Origin: Bactericera cockerelli | Lineage: Eukaryota > Arthropoda > Insecta > Hemiptera > Triozidae | Assembly (NCBI GenBank): GCA_024516035.1 | Contig: CM044961.1 | Span: 18,955,558 to 19,019,557 of the forward strand | Direction of reading: 5' to 3' | DNA length: 64,000 bases | Shown: one piece after another, positions 24,039 through 35,369 of the stretch | How the letters are laid out: every line of letters starts with the position of its first letter | Numbering within the stretch: position 1 is the stretch's first letter | Position numbers and translations under genes: made by a program | Notes under the pieces: model-generated | The model's input: the letters and a program-made list of their open reading frames with translations, nothing else | What the model was told of the DNA's origin: nothing | Databases searched by the model: none

Positions 24039-24275
24039 CTAGCAGGCCATGCCTCTGCCCGCTTTGCGGGCAGAGGCATGGCCGTACAGCAAAAAATCCT
24101 TTTTCGCCAATGGCAGGTGTTGTAGTGGGAATTTCGAAAAATCCCGTCTTATTGCACATCTAGACTATAAGACAAAGCTACCTACCAAATTTCAGCTTCC
24201 TAGGACTTACCAGTTCGGAGAAACAGTGAGTGAGTCAGTCAGTCAGTCAGTGAAACTCTCTTTTATAAGTATAGA
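24039..24275 (-). mobile_element. Short non-autonomous Helitron, 237 bp
   Basis: On the minus strand it starts TCTATACTTATAAAAGAG at 24275, right after a host A. It ends in CTAG at 24039-24042, followed by a host T. Two bases before CTAG is a hairpin (24045-24083) with a perfect 18-bp stem and a 3-base loop. A 5' TC, a 3' CTRR, a subterminal hairpin and insertion between A and T are the defining Helitron marks. The interior includes a (TGAC)n run. No Rep/helicase is present, so it would need help from another element. Confidence 0.85.
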
Positions 24276-24384
24276 TAGTCCTGGATGTATTATTTTTAGA
24301 ATTTTATTATTACCTACTTTTTTTCAGTTAATTAAGGGCGTGTATGCTTTCCTGTGTCAACTAATAGCGCTTAATAATTTAATT

Positions 24385-24441
24385 GGACCATGAATCGAAC
24401 CCCGATCTTCTGATTCAATTGCTACTCTCTGAACTAATAAT
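24385..24441 (-). repeat. tRNA-like fragment
   Basis: The reverse complement has an A-box-like TTAGTTCAGAGAGTAGC and a B box GGGGTTCGATTC with the right spacing for a Pol III head. Flanks do not form an acceptor stem, so I read it as a SINE head remnant. Confidence 0.45.
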
Positions 24442-27400
24442 TTTGATACTTGGGACTGTGTTACGACTAAAAAAGTAGGCATTCATCCCAGCCTTGACCT
24501 GCTTCATTTCAATGCGAACATTGTGTAAATGATAGGAGGTATACTGTTACAGGTTTCATTTTCAAATTAATAAATATAAATTTGACCGAATTTGTTTCTT
24601 TCAGAACACGATTACAGATCGGGGTCTCACTGAACTAGGCTAACTAAACTGTCCACCTTACCTTATGAGAGTCAGTTGAAGTTTCCCATTGTTTTAGAAT
24701 TACCTTAATATTGCAAATATGGTCGCCTTGTAAAATATCTATTTGACATGACGTTATCGTTGCTGAATATCTTTGTGGCTGCCATGCCGATCGCTATGTA
24801 AATTCGCAGGTTCCACCCATATCCCATACACATTGCACATGCCGAGTTTTGCATACTAATATTTCAGTAGACAACCAGTGAAACTAGTTCCACAAATTAG
24901 GGGCTACCATCAGTTTCATGAGTAGCTACTTTGCTGTTTGTTAGATTATTGTGAAAATCACTGGTTGTTTTGATTGATTCAATTTGAGTGTGTGTAGAAT
25001 CAATTGCCAGTCTAGTTGGACAAGGAAAGGTGGGCTTAGGACCTGTAAGTCACGCGATCCACTTCTGCCTAGGGCGAACATTTCTGAAATATTTTTTTTT
25101 TTCCGTTTTGACTCGTTTTAAATTGAATGCCATCGTGATAGTTTTGAATGTCTTTGACATTAAAACCTGACACGAATTTCTCTGTCTCAAAGTGTCCCCT
25201 CCAATTTAGATTTAGTAGCAACGCTCGCCTATCTTCCGTCACTGGAAGCTCAAAGTACACTGTACAGTTTCTAGTTCATTTTACAGGTAACAGTAACATA
25301 CCCTTCCCATGATCTCTAGAGAATCCTTCATTATCCTTGAGCTATGTCGTCTTTCCTTTCCTAGCATGGCGGCCTTCCTGCGAGGTCTTTGTCCTTTTGT
25401 GATTCCACCACGATGATATTACTGGAGATTTCTTTCCAACTCTTCCATATTAATACTTGATCTGTTAGTTCTCTTATTAATGAGTTCATTCTCGTACAGA
25501 CGAATCTCAATGTAACAGAATCAGTCATATAGAATGAGAATTCAAGATTCCTGGCTTCATCCGTGCCATCACGTCATGTATACTAGCGGGTACAGAACTG
25601 CCCAGACACATCTATGTACACAACCGTTAAGGATTCAAACCAGTGGTTGGAAACCTTACTGCCATAATATATCAGATTTTTGGTACAGCGATACGTTGAA
25701 CGGAGGACACAACTTCTTTTGGCTCTATTAAAAGTAGAACCCTGAACGTCTTTTTGAAAAACCTATGAGATAACCAATGGAAGTGGTAGATTTTAGTAAT
25801 ATTGCATTGCACAGTGAAGAATTATTTCATCTAAATTTTCTTGGTTAACTTAAAGTGTTACTCCTGCCCGAGTACCTACATCTAAAGGCATCGAAGATTT
25901 TCCATAGCTCAAACATCTAGCGATGTCTTTTACGTGATTTACGCATTCATGTGGCTATCGGGGATATACATAAAAGCAGCACCACCATTACCAGGATACG
26001 ACTTATGTACATTAGTAATCACTAACGGTTTCCATCAGCTTCAACCGAGTAGTTAATACCATCTTCCCAACCTTCTGTAGGTACTTTATTCCCTTCAGAT
26101 CAGTTTTGGGCAGCCCTGACGTAAAGGTTGACGGTAAGGCCGCGTCGTGGTGGAAACAAAGCCAGGCCAAACCCGATCCCAACACTTGTGTCCATATATA
26201 GAACATTATTCATGGGCAGGTTTCTATTTAGAGAGTCTTTATGATGCTCGGAGAGAAAGATGTCTTGGGATAATTTACAACGAAATGGCGGCATTTTTCG
26301 AAGGAAAGAAGATATGAGATTTTAATGATGTAAAGTGAGAATTTGACCTAGTTGTGAGCTTTTTTGCAGAGAGCGTATTGGTGACTTTCGGTCACAGGTT
26401 TTGTAGATCTTTGCATGTGTGTTCATTCGCTGACGCAATTTTAAGGAAACTGGAATAATTTGAACTAACCGATCTCTGTATGCCTCTATCTTTGAGTTAA
26501 AAAACCTCACATGAGTTAACTTTTTAACATTTTTTTTTTCAAAATTAATTTTATTTATTTATAGACTAGCATAGTACAAAACAGTTTGAAATGTAAAAGT
26601 ATCCTAATATTCGGGAAAAGGAGTAAGGTAGTCCCTCCTACGGAATTCATATCACCCTCTCCCTACCGTTAAATTCTGAGCTCTCATTGCTCTAAGCTTT
26701 CAGAAATAATAATAAGCTTTGAGTGGTTTTGACATGGGTTGTGTTGAATTTATGTTGCCTCTCTCTCTAGTCTGTTTCCTGCGAGTGTTTTCAATGGGTT
26801 TTTTGTTTGGAGAAATGAAATTTGTAATCGGGACCTTAATTGACCACCCAGGTTTAGTACTCAGTGACGCCGGGATCTCTCTCTTTCTCTATTAGCCTGT
26901 TACTTGCAGGTATCTTGTATTTAAATTTATTGCATAACACCCGAGATTATTGAAAATACCCATCATAATCTAATTTTCTTCTGACATACATTAATATCTG
27001 CTCTAGGCTTTCTCTCTTTCATAATTTGAGCTTTGAGCTTTAAATTTCTTGAGGTGTTGTGTCATTCAAGATGCAAAGTTCGTTGCATGTAGATAAATAA
27101 TTCCTAAAGCGCTAAATCTCCCTAAATTGCACTTTTACTAGTCCATTGCTCACATCATACTTGTTTTATCTACCAAGATGCGTTAATAGAGCACTCTTCT
27201 GTCCTTGTTGAGGTACTCAAACTCAAACCTCCTGTCTCCTGTTACAAATCTTCCTTGCTTACCATTTAGTTACCAAGGTTAGTACATTTCAATGATGTTC
27301 TACTCGTACAATAAATTCTGTCTACAGCTTTTGCGTGTTCTGTGATCCAAGTGGCATCTACTTTCCTCCGTCATCAAAGGGTTAATACGAAAGTGGTTAG

Positions 27401-29487
27401 AGTATACATTTTGACCATTCAATGAAAAATCAAACTTAATTGGTTTTGGTTATCTGGAGTATTCTGGAGCAATAAAATTGTCCATTTTATTTATCTCTGA
27501 CTCCATTGCTGATAGTCGACTACACAGTATCATACAAAACCTTAATGTTATGCATGAAGTGTTCGAGTAATGTTTTGCTTGTTCTAGAAAGAGTTACAGA
27601 CTGATTTTCATGTTTCCATATTTAGGTGGTATCATTGTGAGATCTGAACTTCTCGATATATTGTGTTTTATATTAATTCTAATTCTCTTTTCGTTTCCTA
27701 GTGTTTTGTTTCTAACAAGATGTTGAAAGCAGATCTAGAGGATAGGATCTTTTATGTGGGCATCTTGGCCATCTCACATCTGGGAATTGAATATTGTTTC
27801 CATGTGAGTTGGTGGATCTATTGTGAGTTCATTGAATGAGAGATAAACTTTCTTGTTGAATTGCTACTGTCATTTTAATCGAATCGAATGGGAGTTGGAA
27901 CAGATCCTGGTATTCAATTTGATTTTGGATTTAGTTCCTGAATATTGTAAAAGATCTGAAGATAGAACTGCAGAAGTAAGAATGCACAGGACCTACTAAT
28001 AATAATTTTATTATGCTATAACATTCCTAATTTGACATATATTCATCACTGGAATTACTCTACTTATTGTCTTTTCTTTACTTTTAATCACCTGTTAGTT
28101 ACAAAGTATTATTATTATTATTTGAAACTCTTGTCAAACACGGATACCTAAACGAAATATTTTGGAATAGCGAGGCATTCACTTTACACAATATTGATCA
28201 AGGGCGTATGAAAGAGATCCATCCATCCCCCTCTCATACAGAAATGAATAAATCAAATGATAAATGGAAGGAAATCAAAAATTGTACACGCTACTCCTCA
28301 AAAAGATACCTTTAGTACTGGGGCGAAGGAGGGAGGGAGAGAAGAGGAGGAAGGTAAAGGCAAAGGGAGGTAGCGGGGGAGAGAAAAAATGGGTGAGAAA
28401 GGTATAAAAAGGGAAGAAGGTAGAGACAGAGCGACTTGCACGTGGGACTTAGGGTGTTCGTTTTTCATGAAAAATAGTTGGGGATAAAACTAACAAATGA
28501 TCACCGATTTAAACGTCCTCATTTATCTTTGCCTTCTTTTCCTTCATGAAGATCCCCCCTAACAATTTTCCCTCCATATAGGAGTGTGGTGCAAAAGATA
28601 CGTACATGTTTGGATTATTTATTTGTACCCGATCTTATTAGTAGCGCTTTCGAAAAACTTAGTTTTTCTAAACTTAACAATGGCTGATATAAAATTTTTT
28701 AACTTAATTTTGGAAATTCCCAAATTTTGTATTGAGGTTGAAAACTGGACAACAAACATTTGAGCCCATTTAGGACCCCTAACAGTAGCCATGCTCATTG
28801 CAATAACAACAACAACAATAACAAGAAGAACATAGAACCCCATGTAAGAAGACCTAGTGACGAAACTGGTTGACGCCCGTTTGTTGTCTTTGTTAGTCCA
28901 ACTAACATAGAACTATGTATGTCCATTTTCTATGTACCTATGTCTGATTTTTGTATTGTAGAACTACGAGTATGTATGTCTGATGTTTGTATTGTAGAAC
29001 TATGTATGTCTATTTTCTATGTATGTCTGATGTTTGCATTGTTTGTGTTTCTTTCATAGACCACATGAGTTTTCCGATTCTCTCTCACGTTTCTGTTTTT
29101 CTTCCATCTGGTGTTTGCAATGTACGTCTGCTGTCTCATCTTTCTCTTTGAGACGTTCCTGTTTGCTTTCTTCGTTCTTCACAGGTCTTGTCTGTGTGTT
29201 GTTTGTTTATCTTGGAAACATTCCCTTTTCCACTCTTGTTCATTATAAGAACAGCTCCCACGATCTTTTCTGTATTGCTCTTCGTGGTTTTCTTTCTCTC
29301 TCTCGCTCTCTCCCTCCCTCCCTCCCACCTACTCCCCTTTAAGTCTGGCGTAGCTTCCTATAATTTCGTTAATTTCTGCGAAAAATCATCTTCGCTTCAA
29401 TCTTTTCTCAATTTATTTTGGCATTGTGTGTTGTAAGTACTCAAGAAAAAAAAGTAAAAATCATTTGGTAATTGAATTACTGGCGTT
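24442..29487. other. Non-coding, nothing assignable
   Basis: Roughly 5 kb with no frame above about 76 codons and no family I recognise. Purine-rich sequence occurs around 28320-28420. Short degenerate repeats of TAGAACTATGTATGTC and TATGTCTGATGTTTG lie at about 28905-29045. It reads as intron or intergenic DNA. Confidence 0.45.
28905..29045. repeat. Degenerate short tandem repeats
   Basis: The words TAGAACTATGTATGTC, TTTCTATGTA and TGTCTGATGTTTGTATTG recur three times in varying order over about 140 bases. Confidence 0.65.
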
Positions 29488-29650
29488 AGTCGCTGACGTG
29501 GTAGGAAGTTCAGTAAGCATGAGACTACAGGTTCAGATCCTTGCTCGAACATAATTGACATGTCACCAAATAATACGAGGAAATACTATATTACCATTTA
29601 CAATAATGACCTCACCCAGCTTGAGTTAGGCCACATTACCAGCAGGTTAG
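29488..29650. repeat. SINE-like repeat E
   Basis: A tRNA-like start on the + strand (GACGTGGTAGGAAGTTCAGT, then GGTTCAGATCC) is followed by TGACCTCACCCAGCTTGAGT. The reverse complement of that last block matches the central module of the 5S-derived SINEs (GGCTGGGTGAGGTCA). Head and module are in opposite senses, so the limits and orientation are uncertain. Confidence 0.45.
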
Positions 29651-29816
29651 GTTCAAAATTAACATGATCATAAATCCAAGTCCTCTTCCTGCTAAACGTT
29701 GTTTATCTTCAGTGTTCCTTGTGGGAAACTGTTTTACTCTTTCGTTAGATTTAGCAATATTAATCATCATACCGATTTTAATGCACTGTTATTTTGTTTA
29801 TTCCATTGCATTCAGA

Positions 29817-30031
29817 TTGAACTAGCCAGCAAGGTGATTGCTGGAACCATTGGAATTGCATTGCTGATAACGTTTGCTTATAGTGTGCACTGCCTATACC
29901 TTTCATACACGTATAATGAGTTCATTAAATTTCTTCCTCACAATCCACATTCGATATTGCATCAACCTCATCCATCTGACATGTTGCAATATATTTTTTC
30001 TCGACTCGAATGTCTTCGCAAGAATGTATAA
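29817..30031 (+). CDS. Candidate terminal coding exon of an unidentified membrane protein
   Basis: A pyrimidine-rich TTTGTTTATTCCATTGCATT ending in CAG precedes 29817. In phase 0 the exon reads IELASKVIAG, then a hydrophobic stretch TIGIALLITFAYSVHCLYL (about residues 11-29) that could be one transmembrane helix. A polar tail with NPHSILHQPHPSDM and a basic end RLECLRKNV follow before TAA. The 71-codon frame has balanced codon use and coherent helix-plus-tail design, unlike most short frames nearby. No AATAAA is obvious close downstream and I do not recognise the family. Upstream exons would lie left on the + strand, possibly beginning near 12148. Confidence 0.4.
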
Positions 30032-30127
30032 AATGTAAATGAATTCTCCGTTTTAATTTATTGTACACAATTTAATGAGTTGTACGAAAAGATTCACAAT
30101 GCAGTAACTCAATGTGTTGCAAGAGTT

Positions 30128-30210
30128 GCAGCAATCACTATCGTTAAAACACGGTGTAAAATTTATCCGGCAGCAATCACTATCGCTAAAACACGGTGTA
30201 AATTATCCGG
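30128..30210. repeat. Tandem duplication of about 42 bp
   Basis: CAGCAATCACTATCGTTAAA through to TTATCCGG occurs twice in succession (30128 and 30170) with a T/C change and a 1-2 base length difference. Confidence 0.85.
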
Positions 30211-33200
30211 CCAGATAATCCACCACGTGTTTCCTCCCCCGGGACACACCAACGCCACGTGTTCCATCATAGATTACCCGGGAATTGCGTGCACTATTGC
30301 GTGTCTCCTTATTTGCACCTAACTGCATCTATTATGAAGAGACGGCTCGTGCTAAGTCGGGTCAGTCTTAAATTCATTCCTCCATCTCCTATTTGATATC
30401 CCTTCTATTTTCATATACTCACTGCATATTGACATAATATTATGTACAGGTTGTTTTTATATCCCTGCTCTAAACTATTTCAGGCTAAACCATCCGAACA
30501 ATGTGTCCCCTGTCCAAATCATCTCAGTCTATTTTTTTGTATTTATTTTCGTGCCTACTTAATACGTAATCGAAAGAGACAAGGACGAAAACAAGTTAAG
30601 GACTGATTGATATTATGTATTTTATTTTTGAGAATATCCTATTAAAATGAGATATCACATCATTAAAATGCTATGAAGATAATTGAGTCTACTTGAGATT
30701 GAAAGCACACACACCCAGGTCTGAGCCGCCCCTACACCTATCTTCCGTCTGATTTATGTCTGTTGTTTTCTCGTCTATTTTGAATTCTTTTACGGTGCTC
30801 TGTTTCCCCTTTTTGTTTACCCTCCATCCATCCTCCTCTTCCTCCTTCTCCTCCTCTATCCCTCCTATCTCCTCCTCCTCTATGTACCTCATATCCCCTC
30901 CTCCTCCTCTATCTACCTCCTATCCCTTCCTTCCTAACTACCTCCTATACTCCAGTGTGTCTTTGTTTCTCCCTCTTGTGTCGTCTCTTCCTGTCCCCCC
31001 TATCATTCCAACCGACACTATCCTCCATAGTTTCGGTCTCTTTGATGTTGCTTGTAATCATGCGAGCTCGCTGCACTTTCGTATCCTTCGCCGCCTCCTC
31101 TCCCGTGCTCCCTCGGGATTTCTCTCACTTTTTGTCTCGTGTTTCTCAATTAGAAGTTTTACTATCAGTGCGAGAACATGGCGAAGAAAAATTCTTACTT
31201 TTTCTGCTTCTTCTGCCTCTACTTTTTTTCTGTTTCCTCCACAACTTTTTCTTGTTTCACCCCGTCTCTCTCTCTTCTTTTCCTTTCTCGCTTTCACACT
31301 TCCATCTGCCTCCGCGATGACGACGAAAAGAAAAGTTTCCTAACTTCTCTTTCTTCCTTCCATGTCGAAAATTAAAAGCTGTACAACCGCTTGCTCTATC
31401 CGAAATCTTGAGAGAAGAGAGGGGGCAGAAGTTTTTTCTTTCTTGTTTGCTTTTGAACGCTGCCGCTTTCTAAACGGCCGACAAGTTTTGAGGAAATATA
31501 GACAGGAGAGAACCTGAAAGGAAAAAGTGTTGACGAGAGATGAGGGGCGGGTGTCAACAGAAGTTTAAGTTTCACAAATTAAAATTTCATGACGTTAAAT
31601 AAAATTAAAAGAAAACAAAAAAAGTAGAACAAGGTAGAGGAGAGAGAGAAAAAGTTGTACAAGATCTCTCTCGCCCGTTTTCAGCCGTTTGGACAGGAGG
31701 GGGGCTGAAGTAAAAGTGTCGAATGTAATTTTCAAGGTAATCGAATGAAAAATGCATGAAAAACTTGTGGTGAGAAAAAGGAAGTGCTGAAAACGAGAGA
31801 CAAAAAGAAGTCCAGGAAAATTACCACTTTGTAAAATCCTTTTAGTTTGCTGGTCACAAGTTAGCGCGGCGATTACGCCCGGGTTTGGGTTTTAGCGGCT
31901 TTTGTACAAGGTCCGTCAAGGTCTCTCAAAGTGTTACCTAGTAGTTGAACGGAGAATTACGCTTTCTTATTCTTAAACAATCTTTCGCTCTAATTCAACC
32001 AATAGCTACGAAATTATTACAGTATTTGAGCAATTTTCCTCATCGGTTGTTTGATTTTTAAGAAAGTTTACAAAATCCTTTTGCTTATATGTCAAATAAT
32101 ATTGATGTCGTCGGGTAATATTTGCGTTTGTGGCCGAGTGTTGGGTTACGTTAGAAACGCTTGTAAGAGAGATAGGTCATTAGGGGGAGGCAGTACGCGC
32201 ACATTATGACAGAAACTGGCCATGTGGTTATCTGGTGCATCATATACAGATGTGCCTGGTCAGAGCGCTCTGTTCGTATGTTACAGCAAGTATTACGAGT
32301 ATTTTCTCATCCGCCATACAGACTAATGTGCAAAATATTCTGGCAAATATTTAATAACTGACAGGGTGGGTCAACTGTTGTAATTAATACAGGATGCTTC
32401 AACTGTCGTAACAGTGCAAAATTATGAAACTACTTGCCATTGTTAAGTTTCTTTATTTTTAATCTTATCTGATTGTAGTTTCACTTTCTCCTGCGCTTTT
32501 ACTTCGACCATTTAGAAGAAGGAAAAAAAAAAAAAAAAAAAAAAATGTGATAACTGACTGACAAACATTATTCCTAAAAATTCCCATTATTTTCTGAAAC
32601 CACCCAGTAAGTTGTCAGCAGACCTGGTGGGTGTTGCATGTTGATAAAGACTCCAGCTCAAGCTGCTTCTGATGGAAATGTGTGGTGAAACGTACACGGT
32701 AATTAATCAATTAACGGTTATTGGATCAACGGACTGGCGAACCTATAAATAATGGTCCGAGTAGGAGGAAGTGGCTTGTGGAAAGTATCGATTGGTATAG
32801 AAATCGATATCATTAACGACAGAATCGACATAGGGGCGTGACTTGTGAGACGTTCTAATATGTCTCACAAGGCTAATCTTGACTGATCAGTCTGATCACA
32901 CGGATCTTAGAAAGTCTGGCTGGAGAACTGCGTATTGAGTAAAGACAAATAAACAGAAGCAGATTAGTAGTCTGGATTACTCTGGATGGTAGATGAGGTG
33001 GATGACTAGACTATACTTTTATAATGTATTTGTTTAAAAGTCAAGAGTCTCGAAGAGACAAAATCGTATTCACAAATTTTAATTATTATGAATGAAAATT
33101 GTCAATTTGTTTTTAGAATACGAAAAATATTACAAAACTTTTTAACCAATTTCACCAATTTGTCCAGCAGTTCATCTGTAGTTAGAGTACTATAAAATCA

Positions 33201-34148
33201 AAATAAGAATTTCCATGTCTTGAAAATTGCATCATTTATTGCAACCCATAGCTCTCCACTCCCCAGTGTCTACTGTTATTACGGTTGCATCTTCAATTGA
33301 ATTTAATTAATTAAAGCAACGAATTGAATTCAATCTAGTTTCTTCATGTCTCATCATACACAGGTCAACTTTATCATAATCTATTTACATCTCTGATGCT
33401 CTTCCCATTTGCATCATTTTCTGAAAATAGAAATCAAGTCACAAAGAGGAAATGAAATTGTTTTACCAGGAATGAAAAATAGAAACGAGGAAATACATAT
33501 CCGTTGAATGTTTAAACAATTACGATTTTTTTTTTGTCTTAACATTATTCATTAATGTTTTTTTTCCTCTTCACACAAGTGACAGCTCACCATTTCGTAA
33601 AGCGTCACAATATCCTAGACAGCTCCCTAGCACGAACCACCACACGTGTGTGAGTAACGTCAGGCGTAGCTCGCAGTTTTATGTTCTGGCAAAGTGGGAA
33701 CGCACCCAGAAAAAGAAAAGAAATTGCTCACAATTTGTTGAACTGGATTCAAATGCACCATGCACACGTAATTACAATATGGATATCGCCTGTGAGTGTG
33801 CGTTATGGGCTAGATTTTTAGTTCACTTTTTAACGAGAAACGTGATTTTCTATGAAGCGTTCCATCAGGAGCTGTTTTAAGAACAGGGAGGCTGTCGCAT
33901 CGGTGAGATGTAGTACCGTAGCTAACGCGAAGCTCCAAGAAAAACATGTAGGAATCAATAAAATTATCTTCTCGTCAACTCATACGGTCTTGCATTGCTC
34001 CTTAATATGACAAGGCCTTATTACATAAGGATATCTATTAGCCACATAGGAAAACAAGCTGTCAGATAGGATTGTGATCAATAAATACAAATACGTCTCA
34101 ATATCAGAAGGTCTCAATGTTAACAGTTGTTGTTCTTTTTAGAATGTA
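30211..34148. other. Non-coding; pyrimidine-rich then purine-rich tracts
   Basis: From about 30760 to 31370 the + strand is CT-rich, giving long Ser/Phe/Leu-rich frames (for example 30756-31343) that are composition artefacts. A purine-rich stretch follows at about 31400-31840. A poly(A) run is near 32522. I see no gene. Confidence 0.5.
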
Positions 34149-34183
34149 CTAGCGGGTTACACCCGCCGCTTCGCCAGCCCATC

Positions 34184-34320
34184 AAACACACACAACGCAC
34201 ACACACACCCACCCACACACACACATCCACACACACACATCCACACACACACATCCACACACCCACACGCACCCCACCCACACACACATACATACCACAC
34301 ACACATACATACCACACACA

Positions 34321-34373
<53 letters not shown>

Positions 34374-34443
34374 ACACACACACACACACCACACACACAC
34401 AACCACACCACACACACACACACACACACACACACCACACACA

Positions 34444-34474
<31 letters not shown>

Positions 34475-34509
34475 CACCACACACCACACACCACACACAC
34501 ACCACACCA

Positions 34510-34567
<58 letters not shown>

Positions 34568-34715
34568 CCACACACACACACACACCAACACCACCAACAC
34601 ACACCATACCACACACACCACACACACACCACACACACACCACACACACACACACACACACCACACCACACACACACACACACACACACACCACACACAC
34701 CACACACACACCACA

Positions 34716-34747
<32 letters not shown>

Positions 34748-34797
34748 CACACACACACACACACACACACCACACACACCACACACACAACACAAAA
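34184..34797. repeat. Very long CA/CCA compound microsatellite
   Basis: Over 600 bases of CA repeats broken by CCA and a few CATA units. It begins about 30 bases from the Helitron 3' hairpin. Frames over 200 codons on both strands (His/Thr-rich or Cys/Val-rich) are artefacts of the repeat. Confidence 0.98.
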
Positions 34798-35245
34798 TGT
34801 CATTTAGGTTTGAAAAAAAACCTGAATATTTTTTGTCGCCCATCTATTTTCTGGCCTTCCCCGGCGTAGCTCAAGAATGGCTCATCAGAATTTCGCGATC
34901 AATATGTCAAATGAAAGCCTAAACCCTTGCCTAAAACTTTCTCGCTCTGAGTTGATAGGTCGTCACTTCAAATTTCGAGAAAAAATGTCATTTAGGTCAA
35001 AAAACGTGAATATTTTACATGTTACCCATCCATTTTTTTACCTTACCCGGCGTAGCTCAAGAACGGCTCATCAGAAATTCGCGATCGATATGTCAATTGA
35101 AAGCTCAAACCCTTGCCTAAAACTTTCTCGCTTTGAGTTGATAGGTCGTCGCGACAAATTTCGAGAAAAAATGTCATTTATGTCAAAAAACGTGCATTTT
35201 TTTTGCGTCACCCATCCATTTTTATCCTTACTCATTGTAGCTTAA
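34797..35245. repeat. 186-bp tandem units inside the Helitron, about 2.4 copies
   Basis: CCGGCGTAGCTCAAGAA recurs at 34861 and 35047, with a decayed third start near 35233. Within each unit are CTTGCCTAAAACTTTCTCGC, GAGTTGATAGGTCGTC and TTTCGAGAAAAAATGTCATT. The 122-codon frame at 34877-35245 exists because 186 is a multiple of three; I do not call it a gene. Confidence 0.85.
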
Positions 35246-35369
35246 CCTCAGGGAGATATAATCTAGCCTAGAAGAATTTCCTGATCCAAGCGGACCTATG
35301 TGCAAAATTTCAGGTTTCTCGGTCAAACGGTGTGGATTTGTATAAAGAACATACATACACACATACATG

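Noticed and set aside
30756..31343. 195-codon Ser/Phe/Leu-rich + strand frame
   Set aside because: It lies in a CT-rich tract where stops are rare by composition; overlapping frames are equally open and no domain is visible.
34120..34843. Frames over 200 codons on both strands, His/Thr-rich or Cys/Val-rich
   Set aside because: They translate the CA/CCA microsatellite in every frame; no composition or start supports a gene.
34877..35245. 122-codon protein with two internal repeats
   Set aside because: It is the 186-bp tandem unit of a Helitron; the period alone explains the open frame.
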